A stretch of 19,525 nt of DNA from Verrucomicrobiaceae bacterium (GTDB lineage: Bacteria > Verrucomicrobiota > Verrucomicrobiae > Verrucomicrobiales > Akkermansiaceae): the NCBI GenBank assembly GCA_003820635.1, contig RPOS01000051.1:1-19525 (forward strand), in the 5' to 3' direction. This document shows positions 1 through 7,259 of this stretch, piece after piece. The notes below the pieces were generated by a model, which was given only the letters and a program-made list of their open reading frames with translations, was not told the DNA's origin and searched no databases. How positions within the stretch are numbered: position 1 is the first letter of the stretch; every line of letters begins with the position of its first letter. Position numbers and translations under genes: made by a program.

Positions 1-3000
1 CGCAGGCTCTTGCGAACATCGCCTTCCTCTTTAATAACGCGCGGCGCAAAAACCTCTTTAATATCGTTATAACCTGTACGACGCGGGCGTGAGTCACCAT
101 CGAAATGAACAATTGGATACTTGTAAGCCTTTTCGCCAACTCTAATATCTGTTGATCCGGTTACCGTACCCATTGTCGGTTCTTCATGTCTCGGCCCGGT
201 AGCCAAAACACGGGTTCCAACCGGAATCGCGTAAAACCCCGGAAACACTTCCTCAAGACGCTCTGCTGCGCTGTGTTGTTTTAATTTCTGGTCAGCCATC
301 AACGCCTTCTGATACTCATCCGAAGTCTCCTCCATTCTCTGAGCAAACTCTTCATGAGTCATTCGTCCGGCCACATAATCATCTCCAATTTGTCGGCGGA
401 TATTTTCTATACGTTCTAAATAATTGCCATCCTGTTTTGGGCCGATTGTTGGCAGTCCTTCTGTCCCCTTGCCTCTGATACTCTTTGCCTCACCCTGCTT
501 CGCTAACGCACCTTCTTTCAGCTCACCCTTCTCAACCTTGCCGAAGATTTGCTCGGGCGATTCCACCTTGGTCAGCGCAGACTTGATCGCTTGGAACAGC
601 TTGCGTAGCTTGGCCACTACTGCGGCAACCATACCTGCGGGCGGCTTGGTCGCGTCGAAGTCAGCAAAGGCATCGGCCACTGCTTCTTCGGTGATCTTCT
701 CCATGTCACCGTTGTACTCGCGCATATAGGCGTCGTAGCGCGATTCCTCACCAGCCTTCAGTGGCTTACCATCGATGTTGCGCTGCTTGAGGTATTGGTC
801 AATCCACTTGTCCTTAGCCATTTTGGACAGGGATTTCCATTGGGCATCGGTGAAGAAACCCAGCTCGCGCAGAGCATGGATAGCTTCGTGGCGAAGCGTG
901 CGGATTGGGTTGGCAGAATCGGAGGCAATCTGAATGAGCTTCTGGGCGTAAGAGCCTTCCGCTGTCATGCCGTTGATGAGCTTAAGGCCAATGTCTTTCA
1001 GGCCAAACTTGTTGAGCGCGGCGCGAAGGGTTTGCTCGAAGTCGGTTACTTGCTTGGTGCGTTCTTCCCCGCGCAGGCTTAGCGCCTCTTCATCGGGGCG
1101 AGCAGCTTGTCGGCGTTCTTTAACTTCAGCTTCCGTAGCTTTACGCCGGGCTTCTTTTACTTCGGCAGCACGTGACGGTTGCGCAACAGGCTTCTCCGCC
1201 ACAATCCGTTCATATTCACTGCGCAGTGTGCCTACATCCTCTTCTTTTACTGCTTCGCGCCATGCACTGCGTTGCGCTGGCGTCAGCTCGGAGAAGGGCT
1301 TCTTGCCACCAACAGCTTCGGCGGTGTCGTTCCAATACTGCTCAGGCCGTGCTAGTGCAGGCTTTGCAGCGACTTCAGGCGCAGTTGGTGTTGGAGCAGT
1401 TCTTCCAACAGGTACCACTCCGCGTCGGACAGTTTCTCCAGCTCCGGTGGTAGTGGGCTCGGCGGGCGCGACAGGTCTAGGCTTGCTAGGTATGCCCACG
1501 CTAGGCTTACCTGCTCCGGCGGCAGGTTCAAATGCAGGAACTCTGGGTGCTGGGAATAGTGCATCGAATGCCTCCGCTTTATGTGAGCCTTCTTCAAGCT
1601 TAAGCGCCTTACGCGCAGCCTGTCTGGCCTCTGGGGCCATCACAGACATGCTCACAAGCTTACGCAGGAACGGACGATTCCGCCCATTCTCAGCCCATGT
1701 TTTCGTCTCGGGTCTTACACCCGCTGCGGTGAGTGAATCAATAACCGGCTGAAGTTCCGGCGGCACAACACGTTTGGGTGCAAGCGTAGGCTCAGGCACC
1801 GCCTCAGAAACAGGCTGCACTGGGGCAATTGGCTCCAGCGGCTCAATAGCTGCTTGTGTTGTTCCGGTGATGCCGGCTTCGGCTTTGGGGGCTTCAAACT
1901 TGAACGCGCCTTGCCCGGCACGTTCCATCTGCTTGGGTGTTGTGGTCTTGGGCTCAGCGGCTAGCGGCTCCTTGCCCCGCTCAAGTCCCGACTCCCGCAT
2001 CTCAGTCGGCGTGAACAGCCGGCCTTGGCCCTGCGCTGTGTAGCCTCTGGCAGCAAGTGCTTTGGATCGGTCTGATTCCTCTTTCAGAAAACCTTTGAGG
2101 TCTTCCATCCGCGTCCGGCTCTCGGGCGTTTTCGGCCCGGCCTTGAGCAGATCGAGTTCTTTCTGTGCCCATCCTGTGCCTTGTGCTACAGGCAGGCCAA
2201 GCTCCATCTGTTCAGGCGGAGTCGTTACTTCCGCTTGTGGCGGCGCAACCGCAGGCTCAGGCTGTACCCGAGCTTGAGGCGCTTCAAATTGCGAGAACAA
2301 TTCGCCCTGACCTTCAGGCGTCTCGCGCACTTCCGGTTGTGAGAATGCACTTGCAGCAGCTTTCTTGGCTTCGCTTTCTTGCTGCGCTTTCTCTTCTCGA
2401 CCCCGTGTGATCGAGGCGATAGTCATCTGCTTCTGCTGCTCGGTGATCTCGGCAATACGCTCTTTGACGTTGGGAGCCTGCGGGCCTTGCATCAGCTGTT
2501 GCTTCTCCTGCTCCAGCTGCCCGTATTGCTCCTGCATATACGGCCCCATCGCACCGATGGGTGTCTCCCCTTCGGCCTTAACGCGCTCCCGCTCCCGCGC
2601 CGCGAGGATGCGTTGCTGGGCTTCTTGGCGTGCTGCATCCGCAGCGGTAGGTTGAATCTGCGTTAGTTCCGCTCGGGCCTGTGCCCGTGATGGCAGCCCG
2701 GTAAGGGCACCCAACCCGCCCCCGCCGATACCTGCTTGGTATGCGGCCTCGCCGTATTCGTTAAAGGCTTCGGGAGACATTACATCGAGCCCAGCTTGCG
2801 CCCGCTCAAGGACCGATTGCGCAATTTCAACGGGGATTTCAGTAGCGCCTCGCGCAGCGCCCCGGGCGGTCGCGCCCAGTGCCGAGCGTTCCGCTTCTTT
2901 AATCAGAGCTTGCCGGGCCTGCGCTGTGGCCAGCGCCGCGTCGTCGGCAATACCCAGCACACCCTTTACCAGCCGCTTGCCTAGTACCGCCCCAGTGCCC

Positions 3001-3668
3001 ACGGCTTCTAACGCTGTCTGCCCTACCGCAGTGCCGTACGCCGCAGGTCGATCAATGCTGATAGGCTTGCCAGCTTCAGCTTGTTCTTGCGCTTGCCGCT
3101 CGATATTCGAGCCCGCCATCGACCCATATAGCGCAGTTCCCGCCCCCAGCAAACCGCCCACTATCGGGCCTACTGGCGCGAAGGGGCCGAGAACCGGTGC
3201 TGCCGCAGCCCCGGCAAGTGCTCCCGCCTTAGTACCGGCAATAGTTGCCGCCGCCGCAGGGGCCATACCCGCCACCGCTCGCGGCACTTGAGACGCCGCT
3301 TCGCCCAGCGCAGACAAAATACCCCGCTTCTCGTAAGCTTCCTTGACTGGTGCAAACGACACGCCCTCACCGGCCTCTTCCGAAATCTTCTGCGCCCGCT
3401 CCATGCCTGCTTTCGCAGCAGCTTCTGGGGCCGTAAGCGCCTCAAGCCCTGTCTGTGTCGACGACACAAACTGCTTAGCACCACGCTTAAGTTCGCCTAA
3501 GACGGTGGATTGTTTTGGCGCTGCTGCAAGATGCGAAATAATTTCCGCATCAGAATAGCCAGACTGTCTTGCGGCAGCGGCATCAAACTTAGCCTCACTG
3601 GCCAAGAAGTCGGCAATCTCCGCGTCCGAATACCCAGAAGTACGGGCACCTGCTATGTCAAAAGCCAT
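1..3668 (-). CDS. Giant phage protein with HEXXH metallopeptidase motif, 3' end outside window (polyvalent/ejection-protein type)
   Basis: The frame stays open from ATG at 3668 to the left edge, so 1222 residues are visible and the C-terminus is missing. An AAGAGG-like ribosome site lies just upstream inside the end of the previous gene, whose TAA stop is 3 bases away. Residues 4-52 hold two copies of a 24-residue unit around SGYSDAEI. Residues 130-185 are Ala/Gly-rich and hydrophobic, like a membrane-active segment. Residues of about 270-880 are a Pro/Glu/Gln/Ala-rich, probably disordered linker. A compact domain follows with LRHEAIHALRELGFF; HEAIH (927-931) is an HEXXH zinc-protease signature, and E994/E995 in EEAVADAF could supply the third ligand. 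Known: large phage proteins with zincin-like domains and several linked modules are called polyvalent proteins and may enter the host with the DNA. Inferred: an injected virion protein that cleaves a host or phage target. The open frame is certain; the protease activity is not shown. Confidence 0.8.
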   Translation of the reverse strand, partial: MAFDIAGARTSGYSDAEIADFLASEAKFDAAAARQSGYSDAEIISHLAAAPKQSTVLGELKRGAKQFVSSTQTGLEALTAPEAAAKAGMERAQKISEEAGEGVSFAPVKEAYEKRGILSALGEAASQVPRAVAGMAPAAAATIAGTKAGALAGAAAAPVLGPFAPVGPIVGGLLGAGTALYGSMAGSNIERQAQEQAEAGKPISIDRPAAYGTAVGQTALEAVGTGAVLGKRLVKGVLGIADDAALATAQARQALIKEAERSALGATARGAARGATEIPVEIAQSVLERAQAGLDVMSPEAFNEYGEAAYQAGIGGGGLGALTGLPSRAQARAELTQIQPTAADAARQEAQQRILAARERERVKAEGETPIGAMGPYMQEQYGQLEQEKQQLMQGPQAPNVKERIAEITEQQKQMTIASITRGREEKAQQESEAKKAAASAFSQPEVRETPEGQGELFSQFEAPQARVQPEPAVAPPQAEVTTPPEQMELGLPVAQGTGWAQKELDLLKAGPKTPESRTRMEDLKGFLKEESDRSKALAARGYTAQGQGRLFTPTEMRESGLERGKEPLAAEPKTTTPKQMERAGQGAFKFEAPKAEAGITGTTQAAIEPLEPIAPVQPVSEAVPEPTLAPKRVVPPELQPVIDSLTAAGVRPETKTWAENGRNRPFLRKLVSMSVMAPEARQAARKALKLEEGSHKAEAFDALFPAPRVPAFEPAAGAGKPSVGIPSKPRPVAPAEPTTTGAGETVRRGVVPVGRTAPTPTAPEVAAKPALARPEQYWNDTAEAVGGKKPFSELTPAQRSAWREAVKEEDVGTLRSEYERIVAEKPVAQPSRAAEVKEARRKATEAEVKERRQAARPDEEALSLRGEERTKQVTDFEQTLRAALNKFGLKDIGLKLINGMTAEGSYAQKLIQIASDSANPIRTLRHEAIHALRELGFFTDAQWKSLSKMAKDKWIDQYLKQRNIDGKPLKAGEESRYDAYMREYNGDMEKITEEAVADAFADFDATKPPAGMVAAVVAKLRKLFQAIKSALTKVESPEQIFGKVEKGELKEGALAKQGEAKSIRGKGTEGLPTIGPKQDGNYLERIENIRRQIGDDYVAGRMTHEEFAQRMEETSDEYQKALMADQKLKQHSAAERLEEVFPGFYAIPVGTRVLATGPRHEEPTMGTVTGSTDIRVGEKAYKYPIVHFDGDSRPRRTGYNDIKEVFAPRVIKEEGDVRKSL
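3513..3659 (-). repeat. Tandem 24-residue repeat (SGYSDAEI) at N-terminus of the giant protein
   Basis: Two consecutive units start at F4 and F28 of the giant protein. Each reads F-D-x3-A-R-x-SGYSDAEI-x3-L-A. The DNA of the two copies differs at many third positions while the protein motif is kept, so selection acts on the peptide. I recall similar GYSDAEI-type motifs in other phage virion proteins, so it may be a docking or packaging signal, but the role is unknown. Confidence 0.75.
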
Positions 3669-3671
3669 AAC

Positions 3672-5402
3672 TTACCTCTTGAATGATGTGAGCGGCGGAC
3701 GATTTGCGGCGGCTGGTGCGGCGGCTGGTGCGGGTGCGCCAATATCTTCAGGAGGCGTTTTCTTAAACTCCGCATAAATTTCCCGCTTACGGTTTTGGTA
3801 CTCCGTGTCACGTTCTTTTTTCAACTGCGCAGCAATATCGGCATCAAACGTGGCCCGTGCTGCCCGTGGGTCTTTAGCGTATTTAGCATCAATGATTTTT
3901 TCTTCGGCTGCCAGTCGTTGCCGAATCATATTCGATGTTTTTTCGTCCAGCCCCAAAGCTCGGTTTTGCTCTCGAATAATCGCGTCGCGTTCAGCAATTT
4001 CTGCGCGATTTTCGGCATTCTTTACCCCAACCGCATAGGTCGCCCCGGATTGCATCGCTGCTTTCCGTGCCTCAGCAGCAGTTTTAGCTGCTTCCTTACC
4101 GGCACCAGACCGCGCCGTCTCCTGCGTGACTTGTGCACCTAGCCCGGTTTCGCGCAGTTTCTGAAGCTGGTCTTCAAGCGCAGCTTGTTGTTCGAAAGCC
4201 TCACGTTGCGCGGCACTCATACCGGCACCACCGGCGCCCAGTGCCATACCCAGCGTGCGCTGGCTAGACATGCCCCGCAGGAACTCGGTAAGCGGGTCTT
4301 TCTTGGGCTGCTGTGCCATGCGCTGCTGAAGCTGAGCAATGCCTTGTTGGGCCAGTTCTTGCTGTTGCTGGTACAGAGGGTCAAACCGCTTGCGGTATGC
4401 GTCTTCTGCTGCGGTAGCGCGAGCTTCCGGCGAGGCTTGAATGTCTCCCATGAAGCCTTTATTCAATGCTCCTTGCAGGGCTTGCATCTCGTTAGGCTGC
4501 GCGGGCTGTCGAGCAGCTTGGGCGGGCTGTCGTGCAGCTTGAGCGATGCCTTGAGCGGGGGCAGTTTGAGCGGGCGGTACTTGCGCAGGCGCAGCTTGAG
4601 CGGGTGGTGCGCCGGGCGGCACTTGTGCGGGCGCAGCTTGCGGAGGTGTCGGTGCGGCCTGTGCAGGAGCAGCGGGTGCGGGCGCAGCTTCAGCTGGAGT
4701 AATTCGGCCTACTGCGGTACGCATACCGCCAGAAATAAATGTCTCTGGATTAGCTTTAAACGCGGAAAACATCTGCGGATTGCTAATCAGCTCACTGCGG
4801 TTTTTTCGAATGTAATCCCGCACGGCAGTGCGGCGGTCGTATTCGCCAGACGGTAGTGTGAGCGCCCCCTGCAACGGTCCGCTTTCGTATTCAGATTCAA
4901 TTTCCGCAAGTGCTTCTCGGCGTTTGCGACGTGCGGCTTCTTCTTCAGACGGAGGAGAAATGCTAAATGCCGATTTCAGACCGCGAGTAAACGCAGTATC
5001 GCCACCTTCCGCAAACGCCACGATCCCGCCCGAGGCCATCGCTTGTGCGGGCATCATGTTAGGGGCAGGGGCTTGGGCGATGCCGCCTTGCATGGCTTGC
5101 TGGAGATTCTTCTGTTGTTGCTGGGCTTGCTGCTGGCCTTCGGCACCCACACGCTGAGCGACTTCTTGCTTGGCCATGCCCATCAGTTCTTGCTCGCGCT
5201 GTTGCGCGATAGTGGGCATCTGACCTTGGCCAGCTTGCATCTGCATCTGACGAGCAGCGGCATCTTTCTCCGACTTGAGCTTCTGCAACGCGAGCAGGTC
5301 AATCAGCTGCTGGTCTTGCGCGTAGCGTTGGGCCAGTGCTTGTGGATTACCCCGGAACGCATCCATCCGGGACTGAACATCGCCTTCGATTCCGTTATTC
5401 AT
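3672..5402 (-). CDS. Putative internal/ejected virion protein, 576 aa, Gln/Ala/Pro-rich
   Basis: No enzyme motif is visible. Residues 1-105 are charged and Gln-rich, probably helical or coiled coil. ASGGIVAFAEGG lies at 123-134, a short glycine motif with an AEGG core also found in the 1036-aa and 278-aa proteins of this cluster. Residues 150-235 form a small charged domain. Residues 237-303 are an almost pure Ala/Pro/Gln linker. Residues 310-550 are again helical and charged, interrupted by a Gly-rich stretch at 384-396. The start ATG has AAGGA seven bases upstream, overlapping the TAA stop of the previous gene. The gene ends 3 bases before the giant protein gene. Position among large Ala/Gln-rich phage proteins suggests a virion or ejection component; this is inference. 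The gene is well supported by the long open frame, the ribosome site and the tight packing. Confidence 0.75.
   Translation of the reverse strand: MNNGIEGDVQSRMDAFRGNPQALAQRYAQDQQLIDLLALQKLKSEKDAAARQMQMQAGQGQMPTIAQQREQELMGMAKQEVAQRVGAEGQQQAQQQQKNLQQAMQGGIAQAPAPNMMPAQAMASGGIVAFAEGGDTAFTRGLKSAFSISPPSEEEAARRKRREALAEIESEYESGPLQGALTLPSGEYDRRTAVRDYIRKNRSELISNPQMFSAFKANPETFISGGMRTAVGRITPAEAAPAPAAPAQAAPTPPQAAPAQVPPGAPPAQAAPAQVPPAQTAPAQGIAQAARQPAQAARQPAQPNEMQALQGALNKGFMGDIQASPEARATAAEDAYRKRFDPLYQQQQELAQQGIAQLQQRMAQQPKKDPLTEFLRGMSSQRTLGMALGAGGAGMSAAQREAFEQQAALEDQLQKLRETGLGAQVTQETARSGAGKEAAKTAAEARKAAMQSGATYAVGVKNAENRAEIAERDAIIREQNRALGLDEKTSNMIRQRLAAEEKIIDAKYAKDPRAARATFDADIAAQLKKERDTEYQNRKREIYAEFKKTPPEDIGAPAPAAAPAAANRPPLTSFKR
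3706..3733 (-). repeat. 12-bp tandem repeat in an Ala/Pro coding tail
   Basis: The 12-base unit GCGGCGGCTGGT (plus strand) occurs twice in tandem, at 3706-3717 and 3718-3729, followed by GCGG. It encodes part of the Ala/Pro tail of the 576-aa protein and probably arose by slippage. Confidence 0.8.
4490..4695 (-). repeat. Low-complexity Ala/Pro/Gln linker region in DNA
   Basis: The stretch encodes residues of about 237-303 of the 576-aa protein. It is built from degenerate repeats such as GGGCTGTCG(A/T)GCAGCTTG, copied near 4504 and 4528, and GGCGCAGCTTG at several places. Such a stretch is expected to be a flexible spacer and prone to length change between related phages. Confidence 0.7.
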
Positions 5403-5411
5403 GAGCAGTCC

Positions 5412-6413
5412 TTATTTAGCCGGGGTCGCGGGGTTGCCAAACAGCTGGTTGTACAAGTCACGAATACCTGACGCCCCACCGGAGATTTCTTGAAGCAGCG
5501 ACGGCTGTTGGTAGGTATTGCTTTGCGCAGCGAGCGGCAGCCCTTGCAGCAGAGACTGCTGGTACTGCACCTGCTTGTACGGGTAGTCGCGTTCTTCTTC
5601 GAACTGCGCTTTCTCGGCACCCAGCCCTTCGCCTGTAATGCCCCGCTGCATCTGACCTGCTGCCAGCTGAGCTTGCAGATTACCCAGCCCATACTGCTGG
5701 CCCATGCCCGCCAGCCCGGCTTGTTGTTGGGCAGCACCGAGTGCGCCTTGCAGACCTTGCATGCCATAGCCGGCACCGAACTGACGGCTCTGCTCGCCTG
5801 CGGCCTGTGCTGCGGCCTTGCGTTGCTGGTCGGCTTGGAAATTTTGCGCAGCCTGCTGGTACGCTTGGTTGTAGCCTTGGCCAGTAATGTTCGACAGGTT
5901 CTGCCCGAGGTTGCGGGCACCTTCCGATTCCATGATGGCCTGCCGGCTACCGCCAAACGAACCCGCTTGGGTCATGCGCCCCGCTTGCTGCACACGCTGA
6001 ATCTCCGCCTGACGCCGAGCCTCGGCAATCTGGGGATCAAGCGATGCCTGCAAATACGGGTTCATGTACTGCTGCGCCGCTGCGGGTGTGAACTGGTCAG
6101 CGGAGAACGTTGTCGGCGCGTAGTTCATCGCGCCCATCTGTTGCCCCAGCTGTGCGCTGCGCTGTTCCGCTGCGCCAATCCCTGCGGGCATAGTCAGCCC
6201 AGCCAGCCCTTGAAACGCTTGCGATTGCAACGCGCTCGGGCCAGCAGTTAGTGTGCCTTGGTAGGCTTGATAGGGCGTGCTAGCCAGTGCTTGGCCTTTG
6301 CCAAGCATGTTGGTCACATAAGGGCCAACCCAGTTAGACAGGGACGATTCCATGCCAACGAGTGGTTGCGAGCCAGTCGTGCCTGTAGATGTAAGAGCAG
6401 GTGTAGTAGCCAT
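5412..6413 (-). CDS. Conserved phage virion-associated protein, 333 aa (YMNPYL / GSFGGSR type)
   Basis: The protein is Gln/Ala/Gly-rich with several motifs that I recognise from uncharacterised proteins of podovirus-like and metagenomic phages: YQGTLTAGPS (51-60), YMNPYL (116-121), GSFGGSRQA (151-159), and FEEERDYPYKQVQYQQ (271-286). Between the motifs lie alternating helices without clear membrane segments. The C-terminus (305-328) has LLQEISGG and a short aromatic helix. The start ATG has only a weak GAG upstream and lies 7 bases after the TGA of the previous gene, so translation may be coupled. No function is known to me. The neighbourhood suggests a structural or DNA-ejection role, possibly a helical bundle in the inner core or tail extension. 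Confidence 0.78.
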   Translation of the reverse strand: MATTPALTSTGTTGSQPLVGMESSLSNWVGPYVTNMLGKGQALASTPYQAYQGTLTAGPSALQSQAFQGLAGLTMPAGIGAAEQRSAQLGQQMGAMNYAPTTFSADQFTPAAAQQYMNPYLQASLDPQIAEARRQAEIQRVQQAGRMTQAGSFGGSRQAIMESEGARNLGQNLSNITGQGYNQAYQQAAQNFQADQQRKAAAQAAGEQSRQFGAGYGMQGLQGALGAAQQQAGLAGMGQQYGLGNLQAQLAAGQMQRGITGEGLGAEKAQFEEERDYPYKQVQYQQSLLQGLPLAAQSNTYQQPSLLQEISGGASGIRDLYNQLFGNPATPAK

Positions 6414-6420
6414 ATCTAGC

Positions 6421-7257
6421 TCACTTAGGAAGAAGTTTATTGGGGTTAATCTGGCGACCTTGCTTGGCCGTGCCAGTGCGCGCTTTGCGGATGCGGTCCA
6501 TCATTTCATACAGCCGTTGCGCACCAGCTTCAGAGTTGCCGTTACCTAAATGGCTGACTACGTCCGCAGGCACCACGAACTCGCCGTCACTAAGTTTAGC
6601 GGGTTGCTTACCATCAATGTTCGCCGGAATCTCATCCGCCATGCCATCCGTATCTCCGCCCAAATAATACCCCTGAGCGATACCACCTTCGGCATAGCCG
6701 GGCGTAGGCCGTGCTGCATTGAGCTGAGCCAACCCTTGCGCCTGTTGCGCGGCAGCGGCTTGAGCCGCAGCGGCTTGGTCCGGGGCCACATATTGGGTGT
6801 CTGAGAAATACCGTTTGCCGCCTGCGCCGGGGCGCTGGGTCGAGGCAGCTTGCGGCACACGCTCGCGCACTGCGGAGAGCACGGGGACCTGCCCTTGATA
6901 GCCTACTTTCTCTGTCTGGCCTTTGCCTGCACCGAGCAAGCCCGCCAACCCGCCACCGATAGTGGCAAGCTTCTGCATGTCGAGCTTATCGTTCTTGTCG
7001 TACAGCAAAGCTTTAAGGGCGCTTGACGACAAGTCCGCAATACCACTACCGGCTTGTTGGAATGCTTGCCCAAAGTTCCCGGAGAGCAAATTGCTCATGA
7101 GGCTCGGAGCCGCGTCATAACTCCAGTTTGCCGCGTTGCCGTAGTATGTATCCGTGGGCAGCGTGACATTGCCCCAGTCAATGTTTGGGGCGTATGGCGA
7201 GAATGGAAGCTCCACGTCGCCGTAGTAAGGTTGCTGATCTACTTCAAACGGGTCCAT
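6421..7257 (-). CDS. Conserved phage protein with AEGG and DGEFVVP motifs, 278 aa
   Basis: Counting from the upstream ATG at 7263: a tyrosine/proline-rich N-terminus (1-50), an Ala/Leu region with the glycine segment IGGGLAGLLGAG (102-113), a poly-Ala/Gln helix (162-182), then YAEGGIAQGYY (190-200), LGGDTDGMADEIPA (201-214) and LSDGEFVVPADVV (224-236), and a basic C-terminus ending KLLPK. The motif string D-x-(I/V)-P-A...GEFVVP resembles a signature seen in some tape-measure-like and other virion proteins. The start is chosen at ATG 7257 because GAGAGGA ends 5 bases before it, whereas it touches the alternative ATG at 7263. That alternative overlaps the upstream TGA as ATGA and would give 280 aa. 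Role unknown; probably a virion or assembly protein. Confidence 0.77.
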   Translation of the reverse strand: MDPFEVDQQPYYGDVELPFSPYAPNIDWGNVTLPTDTYYGNAANWSYDAAPSLMSNLLSGNFGQAFQQAGSGIADLSSSALKALLYDKNDKLDMQKLATIGGGLAGLLGAGKGQTEKVGYQGQVPVLSAVRERVPQAASTQRPGAGGKRYFSDTQYVAPDQAAAAQAAAAQQAQGLAQLNAARPTPGYAEGGIAQGYYLGGDTDGMADEIPANIDGKQPAKLSDGEFVVPADVVSHLGNGNSEAGAQRLYEMMDRIRKARTGTAKQGRQINPNKLLPK

Positions 7258-7259
7258 GC

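Noticed and set aside
967..1752. Long open frame of 261 codons on the plus strand
   Set aside because: It lies opposite the giant protein gene. It has Ser/Arg/Ala-rich composition without a motif and no good ribosome site. It arises from GC-rich codon use on the other strand.
4185..4856. Plus-strand frame of 223 codons, Leu/Cys/Arg-rich
   Set aside because: It is antisense to the Ala/Pro/Gln linker of the 576-aa gene. The low-complexity repeats lack stops in several frames, so the open frame is an artefact.
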